NCBI GenBank assembly: GCA_009712635.1
Contig: WASS01000005.1
Coordinates: 1 to 64,000 of the forward strand
DNA length: 64,000 nucleotides
Source of the DNA: Hungatella sp.
Lineage (GTDB): Bacteria > Bacillota > Clostridia > Lachnospirales > Lachnospiraceae
Reading direction: 5' to 3'
The position numbers were made by a program, and so were the translations under genes. Within the stretch, counting starts at the first letter, position 1. Each line of letters begins with the position of its first letter. Of the stretch, positions 17,401 through 24,054 are shown in pieces. A model generated the notes under the pieces. That model was not told where the DNA came from. It saw only the letters and a list, made by a program, of their open reading frames with translations, and made no database searches.

Positions 17401-17555
17401 CAACGGGAAAGATGATCTTTGGAACTGAGATTCTCGGAGTCTGGGAATGCAGCATGCTGGAGGAGGAAGAACAGGAAATCCCATTCATAGACGCCGCTGT
17501 TTCCTATACCATAAAGCCTTATGAAATTAAAACCTGGAAAATAAAACTGAAATAG
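14406..17555 (+). CDS. GH38 alpha-mannosidase
   Basis: This 1049-residue cytoplasmic enzyme (no signal peptide) starts with GTG at 14406, 8 nt after AAGGAGG. An N-terminal beta/helical part (1-230) is followed by the GH38 catalytic domain. Zinc ligands His242 and Asp244 lie in G-H-T-H-I-D-V-A-W-L-W, and the nucleophile Asp354 in W-L-P-D-V-F-G-Y-S. The middle three-helix domain and the C-terminal beta-sandwich are represented by the remaining roughly 500 residues, giving normal length for bacterial enzymes. It would release mannose from imported alpha-mannosides, such as N-glycan or yeast-mannan fragments. It lies directly after the importer genes and before a LacI regulator, forming a complete uptake and hydrolysis unit. 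Linkage preference cannot be read from sequence alone. Confidence 0.95.
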   Translation: MILIKERIGKLLSDLQSLIYKEDIPVSEYRMLKSAERFEHVSDLDTKSWEKLSKEELWGGHREYYWFETEVTIPEEWEDQCVVYELRTGREGFWDATNPQFTIYVNGVRRQGLDVNHREVLLTRQAKAGETFRIILSAFTGDQNFKLVMDSKIRILDQETEQYFYDVSIPYEAAKLLPDGDSSCITILTAANESLNLLDLRKEYSPEYYESLKKASSYMKEAFYDRYCGGESKTICCVGHTHIDVAWLWTLAVTEDKAVRSFSTVLELMRQYPEYIFMSSQPQLYKYVKKNAPDVYEEIKKRVAEGRWETEGGMFVEADCNLSSGESLVRQFLHGKEFFREEFGTDNVILWLPDVFGYSAALPQIMKKCGIRYFMTTKISWNEFNKMPYDTFYWEGIDGTKILTHFSPSREYNKAAVLGGTETEHFTTYNAYLNPTYVKGAWERYSQKYLNDEVLMSFGYGDGGGGPTKDMLENQRRLEKGIPGCPKTHMTTSRQFFENLEQDVKEQKYLPSWVGELYLEYHRGTYTSMARNKKYNRKSEFLFENAECFGMLNRILTNSFYPKKTIDESWEVILRNQFHDILPGSSIKEVYEDSRNEYEKITKTGKELVDLALDEVTKQIAGTKNTLAVFNPNSVSGEGLVTVKLPEGMKNPGVTDGENRLPVQFTEDGTLLVGVSGVPSKGYRTFILTEDNGNGVKTTLTADVKRLENQYLRVVLNEKGQISSIYDKIMEREVLPDQKCANVLMTYEDRPHNYDAWDVNNYYVEKSWEITDVASMELVENGPVRATVCVKRKYLDSVICQYISLNFDSPEILIRNEIDWKEKNIFMKSIIPVDVHTDEAVFDIQYGNVKRKTHYNTMWDYARFEVCMHKWLDVSEGDYGVSVLNDCKYGCHVHNGEIGISMLKSAVYPNPDADKEHHSFVFSIYPHKGDWKEAGTPKRAYLLNNPMTARVKESDEGSLPGTFSLVKTDADNVIIEVVKEERNGNDMIIRFYETANQRTTGKMIFGTEILGVWECSMLEEEEQEIPFIDAAVSYTIKPYEIKTWKIKLK

Positions 17556-17563
17556 GCAGTCTG

Positions 17564-17657
17564 CTCATGCTCCTTCCTGCTTGCATAAATGAACAAGCCG
17601 TAATAGAATGGATAAGAGAAATTCTAGAGGGTTTGCAGGGAGAGGAAGGAGCATGGA
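17564..17657 (+). promoter_or_regulatory. RBS-sequestering long-range stem upstream of the LacI gene
   Basis: CATGCTCCTTCCT (17566-17578) is the perfect reverse complement of AGGAAGGAGCATG (17643-17655). The right arm contains the whole ribosome-binding site of the LacI gene, and two further pairs bring the stem up to the base before its ATG (17658). The 64-nt loop can form a small inner hairpin (GCTTG/CAAGC). The left arm lies just after the mannosidase stop codon. Confidence 0.7.
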
Positions 17658-18671
17658 ATGATTACAATTAAAAAAATGGCGGAAATGCTCGGCACCAGCA
17701 CAACTACCGTTTCCAATGTAATACATGGAAAAGAGGGGGAAGTATCACCTGTTATGGTGGAAAAGGTGAAGAAGCTGATTGAAGAATACGACTATGTTCC
17801 AAACAGAAATGCCAGAAATCTGGCCAGTAACCGGTCCGGAATCATCGGGCTTGCAATGAAAGCCAGCGAAAATAAGTATGATAACTTTGTAAAGGATCCG
17901 TTTGCAGGGGAACTGATCGGAGCAGTGGAACGGTTTGTACGTGCCAAGGGATATTTTACAATGCTTTATGTATCCAGCGATATAGGAGAGATTATCAGTT
18001 CGGTTTCCAGCTGGAATGTAGATGGCCTCATTCTTCTTGGAATGCAGAAAGAAGATGGGGAACTGTTAAATCAGAAGATGAAAAAGCCAATGGTTTTCGT
18101 GGATGCCTATTTTGAAGATGTCCCTTTTGAGTACGTAAATGTTGGAATCGATGACAGAAAAGGCGGCAGAGAAATTACAGAATATCTCATACAGTCCGGC
18201 CACCAGAAAATCGCATTTCTGGCGGATAACTGTATGGGAGTAGACTATCAGCGGTTTATGGGATACCGGGATGCACTGACCAGTGCGGGACTGCCATGGA
18301 ACGAAGACAACTTTATCAGGCTGAAACCAAGCGGTGCTGATTTGTCCCTTATTTTATCCCAGGCTTATGAGAGGGCAGGGGACTTTACCGCCTTTATCTG
18401 CGCATCGGATTATTATGCTGCTTTTATTTTAAATGATTTAAAGGACCGGGGGATGAAAATTCCCCAAGAGCTTTCTATCGTGGGATTTGATGATAATGTC
18501 TGCAGCCGTCTGGTGAGGCCTGCACTGACAACCGTTCATCAGGATGTAACGGAGAAAAGCCGGATTACCGTGGAGAAGCTGTTTCATATTATTAACGAAG
18601 AGGATTATGGAGCAAATTTAGAACAGCTTCCTGTCTTTATCGTGGAGCGTTCTTCTGTGAGAAAAATGTAG
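17658..18671 (+). CDS. LacI-family transcriptional regulator
   Basis: The 337-residue protein has an N-terminal LacI helix-turn-helix (residues 3-25, T-I-K-K-M-A-E-M-L-G-T-S-T-T-T-V-S-N-V), the hinge helix A-R-N-L-A-S-N-R (about 50-57) and a periplasmic-binding-protein-like effector domain (60-330) with G-F-D-D-N near residue 275. It probably controls the preceding mannoside genes in response to a sugar. The start at 17658 is preceded by AGGAAGGAG, which can be hidden in a long stem with sequence just after the mannosidase gene. The ATG at 17653 is out of frame. It is followed by a terminator. Confidence 0.93.
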   Translation: MITIKKMAEMLGTSTTTVSNVIHGKEGEVSPVMVEKVKKLIEEYDYVPNRNARNLASNRSGIIGLAMKASENKYDNFVKDPFAGELIGAVERFVRAKGYFTMLYVSSDIGEIISSVSSWNVDGLILLGMQKEDGELLNQKMKKPMVFVDAYFEDVPFEYVNVGIDDRKGGREITEYLIQSGHQKIAFLADNCMGVDYQRFMGYRDALTSAGLPWNEDNFIRLKPSGADLSLILSQAYERAGDFTAFICASDYYAAFILNDLKDRGMKIPQELSIVGFDDNVCSRLVRPALTTVHQDVTEKSRITVEKLFHIINEEDYGANLEQLPVFIVERSSVRKM

Positions 18672-18720
18672 AGTTTCCTGTATCTGACAGATGATACTGA
18701 AAGGCTGAGCTGTAGAATAA

Positions 18721-18753
18721 GGGGGATCGATCAAATTGACCGATCCCTCTTTC
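18721..18753. terminator. Bidirectional terminator between convergent genes
   Basis: GGGATCG-A-TCA and TGA-C-CGATCCC form a stem of ten pairs interrupted by one mismatch, followed by CTCTTT. It lies between the LacI gene and the convergent WYL regulator. Confidence 0.75.
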
Positions 18754-18762
18754 CTTGACGCC

Positions 18763-19713
18763 TTATTCCGGGGAATTCTTTTGCAGGTGGCTTTTTATCG
18801 TTTCCAATTGTTCCAAAACCAGCATCTTCAAGTGATTTGGCTGAATCGATAAAATATTCTCACCGTAGGCAATAAAATAATTTGCGATAAAAGTTTCTTC
18901 TCCTTTGTTATAAAAGCCTCTGATATAATTCTTCCCATTTTCATGGAACAGCTCCATAGACGGATAATGTTCCTTATAGAATATATCCGTACCTCTTGCA
19001 GAGATCCCAACTTCAAAATCAACAGCACCTTTTTCTTTGAACATTTCTTTCACTGGAATAAGCAATTCAGAAAGTGGCTTGGGTAAATATTGATCACAGG
19101 AATTTACAGAATGAATTTTATCGCATCGGAACACTTGAGGTCTTTTTGACTGAAAATTGTAGGCGGTGGCATACCATTGTCCATAGGCAGATGTTATGTC
19201 AAAAAACTGAACGTAATACTGATTTATAATATCTTTCTTTTGGTAGGTTACTTCGCACACTCTTTCCTCAACGGCCATGTTTAAAATGTCCTCTAAACAG
19301 CTGCATTCATTTTTGTTTTGGTAACTTCCCAAGCTAAAAATTAATTCCATTCTCCGCAGCTTTTGTACTCGTTCTTCTGATATGCACCCTTCAAACTTTT
19401 GCTTTAGTTTTTTTACATTCAGGTGAAACGGGGTGGACTGATAAGCGTTTAGGGTTTGCATGGCAAAGTACAAGGCATGAACCTCATCAATGGTAAAGAC
19501 AATGGGCGATAGCAGACGGTTGGGAAGAATACCATAGTAGCCATTTCGTCCAGATGTGGAGTAAATTGGCATACCTAATTCTTCTAAGGACTGAATATCC
19601 CGAAGTGCTGTACTTTTGGATATAGAGTATCGATCCATGATGTTTTTGAGGTTAAATGACTTTTTATCATTGAGGTATATCATCATATCATTAAGCCGTT
19701 GGGATTTATTCAT
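18763..19713 (-). CDS. HTH-WYL transcriptional regulator (YafY/DeoR-like)
   Basis: The 316-residue protein has an N-terminal winged helix-turn-helix of the HTH_11 type (residues 1-60, with Y-S-I-S-K-S-T-A-L-R-D-I-Q-S-L as the recognition region) and a WYL ligand-sensing domain from about residue 135 to the C-terminus, with a WYL C-terminal extension. This architecture is common in Clostridia as a local regulator. It is transcribed divergently from the peptidase E homologue, whose start is 94 nt away, and so probably controls that gene, itself, or both. Confidence 0.9.
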   Translation of the reverse strand: MNKSQRLNDMMIYLNDKKSFNLKNIMDRYSISKSTALRDIQSLEELGMPIYSTSGRNGYYGILPNRLLSPIVFTIDEVHALYFAMQTLNAYQSTPFHLNVKKLKQKFEGCISEERVQKLRRMELIFSLGSYQNKNECSCLEDILNMAVEERVCEVTYQKKDIINQYYVQFFDITSAYGQWYATAYNFQSKRPQVFRCDKIHSVNSCDQYLPKPLSELLIPVKEMFKEKGAVDFEVGISARGTDIFYKEHYPSMELFHENGKNYIRGFYNKGEETFIANYFIAYGENILSIQPNHLKMLVLEQLETIKSHLQKNSPE

Positions 19714-19806
19714 GGCATTTCCTCTTTTCGATTAAATGGTTTCACTAATTGACACCATTATAGATTATACTGGATTCAAGAACAGAAAGAAAGGATTAAT
19801 TGGTTT

Positions 19807-20421
19807 ATGAAAAAATTATTTTTGACATCATCCTTTAGTGATGTAGCTGACATATTTGCAGATTTTGAGAAAGATTTAAACGGAAAAACCGTCACCTTTA
19901 TCCCTACAGCAAGCAAAACGGAAAAGGTTGTATTTTATGTGAAGGAAGGAAGAAAGGCTCTTGAAAGGATGGGGCTGATTATTGAGGAGCTGGATATATC
20001 AACCACTCCATCTGCTGAAGTTTGCGCAAAAATTAAAAACAACGATTTTATTTATGTGACGGGGGGCAATACATTCTTCTTGTTGCAGGAATTGAAAAGA
20101 AGCGGTACAGATCAAATAATTATTGATGAAGTGAATGCCGGAAAACTGTATATCGGCGAATCTGCCGGGGCAATGGTCGCATCTGCAAACATTGAATATG
20201 CGAAAGGTATGGATTCAGCAGAAAAAGCGCCTGACTTAGAAAATTTTGATGCTTTAGGCCTGGTGGATTTTTATACAGTTCCCCACTATAATAATTCACC
20301 TTTTAAGAAAATCGGTCAGAAAATAGTGGACACCTATTCATCTGTATTAAACCTGTCTCCCATAAGCAATCATGAAGCGATTATAGTCAGCGGTGATGAA
20401 ATAGCAATTAAAAAGAACTGA
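19807..20421 (+). CDS. pepE: Peptidase E homologue (S51 family, GATase1-like)
   Basis: The 204-residue cytoplasmic protein has the S51 fold. The nucleophile elbow is G-E-S-A-G-A-M (Ser at about residue 120), and the earlier motif T-G-G-N-T-F-F-L-L-Q-E-L (about 79-90) is typical of dipeptidase E/cyanophycinase relatives. A C-terminal H-E-A-I region provides the expected His. E. coli PepE cleaves Asp-X dipeptides; related proteins in Firmicutes are mostly uncharacterised, so the exact substrate is uncertain. It is divergent from a WYL regulator and ends at its own terminator, so it is probably monocistronic. Confidence 0.85.
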   Translation: MKKLFLTSSFSDVADIFADFEKDLNGKTVTFIPTASKTEKVVFYVKEGRKALERMGLIIEELDISTTPSAEVCAKIKNNDFIYVTGGNTFFLLQELKRSGTDQIIIDEVNAGKLYIGESAGAMVASANIEYAKGMDSAEKAPDLENFDALGLVDFYTVPHYNNSPFKKIGQKIVDTYSSVLNLSPISNHEAIIVSGDEIAIKKN

Positions 20422-20454
20422 ACTCCGGGTCAACCCGGTAATGTATTATTAGTG

Positions 20455-20483
20455 AACGGCGGTTTTAAAAATCGCCGTTTTCT
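20455..20483 (+). terminator. Terminator after the peptidase E homologue
   Basis: AACGGCG and CGCCGTT pair around an A/T-rich loop, followed by TTCTC. A smaller hairpin (CCGGG-TCAA-CCCGG) precedes it at about 20425-20438. Confidence 0.75.
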
Positions 20484-20608
20484 CTATTAAGCTGCTTGGT
20501 ATTGTACATCTTATTCCTAGAGTAAAGCCAAAAGCAGTTTTTTTCGTTATAAAAATAACTTGGAAAATGAATCAAAAAACTCTTGTTATATCCTCCATAA
20601 AGTGCTAA

Positions 20609-20640
20609 TATACTTTATATAGAACTTATGCGCATAAGTT
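20609..20640 (+). promoter_or_regulatory. Promoter with LacI-type palindromic operator for the alpha-glucoside operon
   Basis: A perfect 18-bp palindrome AACTTATGCGCATAAGTT (20623-20640) with a central CG lies just downstream of a -10-like TATACT (20609-20614), where transcription would start. A central CG in an 18-bp palindrome is typical of LacI-family operators. It is 60 nt upstream of the binding-protein gene. No -35 at ideal spacing is visible. Confidence 0.65.
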
Positions 20641-20699
20641 ACAATATATTTATTAAAATATCACTTTTTGACAGCATATTTTATAATGGAGGGTGTATT

Positions 20700-22040
20700 A
20701 TGAAGAAACACTTATGGGTTATGGCGATGGCGGGAGCAGCGGCAGTATTGTCTCTTGCAGGTTGTGGAACAAGCGCACAATCTGGTGGAACTGCGGCCTC
20801 CTCTGCAGGAAGCCAGTCTGCAGACAGCAAGGCTGAGAGCCAGAGCCAGGCTAAGTCCGGGGGACAGGCGATTCGGATTGTAAACGGAAAAATCGAAATC
20901 GACGAGCCCTTAAAGGCATTTGCCAAAAAGTATCAGGAGAAGACCGGTCAGGAAGTTGTAATTGAGTCCCTTGGAGGCGGAGTTGACATCAATGGAACCA
21001 TGAAGGGATACCTGGCAGCAGGCAATATGCCAGACTTATTTGTATTTGGCGGGGAAGGTGATTATCAGACCTGGAAGGATTATATGACCGACTTAAGCGG
21101 GGAGGAGTGGGCTTCCCAGACAGAGTTTGGTTTTAAGTCAGAGGATGGAAAAACCGTAGGATTTCCTTATGCAGTAGAAGGATATGGCATTACATATAAT
21201 AAAGACGTTTTGAAAGCAGCAGGAATCGATCCCGCATCTCTTACCACTTATGACGGGTTTAAGAAGGCTTTTGAGGCCATTGATCAAAAAAAGGGAGAAC
21301 TGGGACTGTCTGCTGTATGCTCGGTTGCGGCTGAATCCGGACAGATGTACTGGTCAACCGGAAACCATCTGTTTGGTTACTATTTATCAGGCGGGTTAAA
21401 GAGAGGGGACACCACTTATATTGATCAGTTAAAATCCGGAAAGACGGACACAGAGCGTCTTGGGCAGTTTGCAGATTTCATGAAGCTGCTGTTTGATTAT
21501 TCGGATAAGAATACTCTGATTTCCGGAACATATGACGATCAGCTGGCTCTGTGGGCACAGGGAAAGACTGCATTTATCACCCAGGGGAACTGGATTGATC
21601 CATCTCTTCCTGATTATAGTGTAAAGTTTGAATGCGGAATCGCTCCTCTGGCATTTACAAAGGAAGAGATGAAGGGTGTTCTTGCAGACTGTCCATCCTG
21701 GTGGGCCGTTTATAATAAAGGCACAAACATCGATGCATGCAAGGCTTTCTTAAAAGAACTTGCCCTGACAGAAGAAGGACAGGAATGTCTGGTAACCGAC
21801 TGCGGTATGATTTCTCCTTATACCACCTGTAAAGTTAGTCCTAAGACGCCTTTGGCCATGAGTCTGAAGACCTATGTAGATGCAGGAAATACCTATTCCT
21901 GGCAATGGACGAAGATGCCGGAAGGAATCTCCATGAATGCGACTGGTAAAGTGTTTGAACTGTATGCAAAAGGAGAGATTGACAAAGACGGATTTGTAAA
22001 CATGATGCAGACTGCCATTGCAGACTATGTGAAAAAATAA
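20700..22040 (+). CDS. ABC importer sugar-binding lipoprotein (alpha-glucoside cluster)
   Basis: This gene encodes 446 residues, taking ATG 20700 behind GGAGGG; the in-frame extension to 20628 runs through the operator and is not used. The lipoprotein signal ends in L-A-G-C (Cys at about residue 22), and a Ser/Gln-rich tether follows. The body contains G-F-P-Y-A-V-E-G-Y-G-I-T-Y-N-K-D-V-L, the conserved motif of family 1 binding proteins. It begins an operon with two permeases and two GH13 glucosidases, so maltodextrin- or isomaltodextrin-type alpha-glucosides are the likely ligands. A shared ATPase from elsewhere is needed. Confidence 0.92.
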   Translation: MKKHLWVMAMAGAAAVLSLAGCGTSAQSGGTAASSAGSQSADSKAESQSQAKSGGQAIRIVNGKIEIDEPLKAFAKKYQEKTGQEVVIESLGGGVDINGTMKGYLAAGNMPDLFVFGGEGDYQTWKDYMTDLSGEEWASQTEFGFKSEDGKTVGFPYAVEGYGITYNKDVLKAAGIDPASLTTYDGFKKAFEAIDQKKGELGLSAVCSVAAESGQMYWSTGNHLFGYYLSGGLKRGDTTYIDQLKSGKTDTERLGQFADFMKLLFDYSDKNTLISGTYDDQLALWAQGKTAFITQGNWIDPSLPDYSVKFECGIAPLAFTKEEMKGVLADCPSWWAVYNKGTNIDACKAFLKELALTEEGQECLVTDCGMISPYTTCKVSPKTPLAMSLKTYVDAGNTYSWQWTKMPEGISMNATGKVFELYAKGEIDKDGFVNMMQTAIADYVKK

Positions 22041-22047
22041 CCGGGTT

Positions 22048-22066
22048 GGGCGGCCAAAAGCCGCCC
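22048..22066 (+). promoter_or_regulatory. Intercistronic GC hairpin after the binding-protein gene
   Basis: GGGCGGC (22048-22054) and GCCGCCC (22060-22066) form a perfect 7-bp GC stem with a 5-nt loop and no T run. As in the mannoside operon, it sits between the binding-protein and permease genes and probably shapes relative expression. Confidence 0.7.
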
Positions 22067-22110
22067 GTATCCATTTGATAACGTCAAAGCATAGATAAAG
22101 GAGAAGTCGT

Positions 22111-23151
22111 ATGGAGGGAAAAGCAAAAAAGATAACGACATATCTGCCGGCAGCCATAGGTGCAGCGATGGTTTGCTGCGGGCTTTATTTTGATTTTTAC
22201 AACAGGGATTTTTGGGGAAGGGGTCCATTACTTGCAGGCGGGCTGCTTCTGCTTGTGATTAGTCTTTATCTGGTTCCTGGAAAAAAGCACAGGGTGATCG
22301 TAAATGGTTTATTTCTGCTGCCTCTCATAGGCGCTTTTTTCATAACCGTGCTGATCCCCTTTATATTTGGCATTTTTTATTCATTTACAGACTGGAATGG
22401 AATTAAGTTTACCCAGTTTGTAGGACTTAAGAATTATGGACAGATGTTTCATGCTCCTGATTATTTATATTCGCTGTTAATTACATTCTTATTTACGGTC
22501 TTTAATATGGTTTCTGTCAATATAGCTGCGTTTTTCCTGGCAATTTTATGTACCTCTGGAGTAAAGGGAAGAAATTTCTACAGAGCCTCCTTTTTTCTCC
22601 CTAACTTAATCGGAGGAATCGTGCTGGGATATGTGTGGCAGTTTATCTTTAATAAGGTGTTCACAAGCCTGGTGGCAGGAAGTGTTTCCATGCTGACCAG
22701 TCCCAATCTGGCATTTTTTGCAATTCTTATTGTCAGCACATGGCAGTATGCCGGTTATATTATGATGATTTATGTTACTGGTCTTCAGGGAGTTCCAAGA
22801 GATATTCTGGAAGCGTCGGCTGTAGACGGGGCAGGAGCGTTAAAAACTCTCTTACATATTAAGCTGCCGATGATTGCCAATACTTTCACGGTTTGTATCT
22901 TTCTTACCCTGGTCAATTCCTTTAAGCAGTTTGATTTAAACTATGCCATTACAAACGGAGCACCCAGCCGGATTCTGGGAGCAAAGGCAGTGGCTTCCAC
23001 GGAGTTTCTGGCTCTTAATATTTATAATACGGCGATTGCAAGAAACAGATATGCGGAAGGGCAGACAAAGGCAGTGGTTTTCTTTCTCATTCTGGCAGCC
23101 GTATCTCTTACCCAGGTTTCCATCAGTAAGAAAAGGGAGGTGGAACTATGA
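22111..23151 (+). CDS. ABC sugar permease, MalF type with extra N-terminal segments
   Basis: The 346-residue permease is about 50 residues longer than usual because of two extra N-terminal hydrophobic segments (about residues 8-27 and 36-52) before the standard six. The EAA loop is L-E-A-S-A-V-D-G-A-G-A (about 232-242). The stop codon overlaps the ATG of the next permease by 4 nt (ATGA), so the two are translationally coupled. It works with the binding protein upstream to import alpha-glucosides. Confidence 0.92.
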   Translation: MEGKAKKITTYLPAAIGAAMVCCGLYFDFYNRDFWGRGPLLAGGLLLLVISLYLVPGKKHRVIVNGLFLLPLIGAFFITVLIPFIFGIFYSFTDWNGIKFTQFVGLKNYGQMFHAPDYLYSLLITFLFTVFNMVSVNIAAFFLAILCTSGVKGRNFYRASFFLPNLIGGIVLGYVWQFIFNKVFTSLVAGSVSMLTSPNLAFFAILIVSTWQYAGYIMMIYVTGLQGVPRDILEASAVDGAGALKTLLHIKLPMIANTFTVCIFLTLVNSFKQFDLNYAITNGAPSRILGAKAVASTEFLALNIYNTAIARNRYAEGQTKAVVFFLILAAVSLTQVSISKKREVEL

Positions 23152-24038
23152 AAGAAATTAGCGGGAGGAAGAAAATGACATGGGATGCAAGGCAGTGGAA
23201 ACATCTGATTCCTGAGCTGATTGGTCTCATACTGTCACTGACTGTGCTGTCTCCTTTTATTCTTGTGGTATTTAATGCAGCGAAAAAAAGTGCAGATATT
23301 GTAATCAGCCCCATTGCACCTCCGTCTGACTGGGGACAACTGTTTATTAACTTAAAAAATGTAATCGGCAACCAGAATTTCAGCTATTGGAAATCCTTTG
23401 GAAGTTCCTTATACATCACTGCAGTCAGCCTGATTTTACTGACCTTATTTTCCAGTATGGCGGCATGGGTGCTGGTTCGGAATAAGACAAAATGGTCCCA
23501 GTTAATTTTTATGATGTTTGTGGCATCAATGGTTATCCCGTTTCAGGTAGTCATGCTTCCTCTTTTGTCTACGTTTCGCAAGGTATCTGAATTTACTGGG
23601 ATCCCTCTGTTAAGCAGTTATACCGGTATCATAACTGCCTATCTGGGATTTGGAGGCTCCTTATCTGTGTTTATTCTTCATGGGTTTATAAAGGGAATTC
23701 CAAAAGAACTGGAGGAAGCAGCATGGATTGATGGCTGCAGTCCGGAAAATACATTTTTCCAGATCGTTTTTCCGCTGTTAAAGCCTGTGCAGATGACTGT
23801 GCTGATTTTAAACGGAATCTGGATCTGGAACGATTACCTTCTTCCTTCCCTGATGCTGGGTCTTAATGGAAGAATCAAAACCCTGCCTGTTGCAGTGAGC
23901 AGCTTTGTAGGTTCCTATGTCAAGCAGTGGGATTTAATCCTGGCAGCCGCATTTCTTGCCATGATTCCCATTGTGCTTCTGTTTTTATGTGCCCAGAGGC
24001 AGATTATACAGGGAATGGTAGAAGGGGCAATCAAATAG
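23148..24038 (+). CDS. ABC sugar permease, MalG type
   Basis: The 296-residue partner permease has six hydrophobic segments and the EAA loop E-L-E-E-A-A-W-I-D-G-C-S (about residues 186-197). It overlaps the previous gene by 4 nt and is followed 16 nt later by the first glucosidase gene. The substrate class is inferred from these neighbours. Confidence 0.94.
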   Translation: MKEISGRKKMTWDARQWKHLIPELIGLILSLTVLSPFILVVFNAAKKSADIVISPIAPPSDWGQLFINLKNVIGNQNFSYWKSFGSSLYITAVSLILLTLFSSMAAWVLVRNKTKWSQLIFMMFVASMVIPFQVVMLPLLSTFRKVSEFTGIPLLSSYTGIITAYLGFGGSLSVFILHGFIKGIPKELEEAAWIDGCSPENTFFQIVFPLLKPVQMTVLILNGIWIWNDYLLPSLMLGLNGRIKTLPVAVSSFVGSYVKQWDLILAAAFLAMIPIVLLFLCAQRQIIQGMVEGAIK

Positions 24039-24054
24039 TGGAAAGGAGTCTGAG

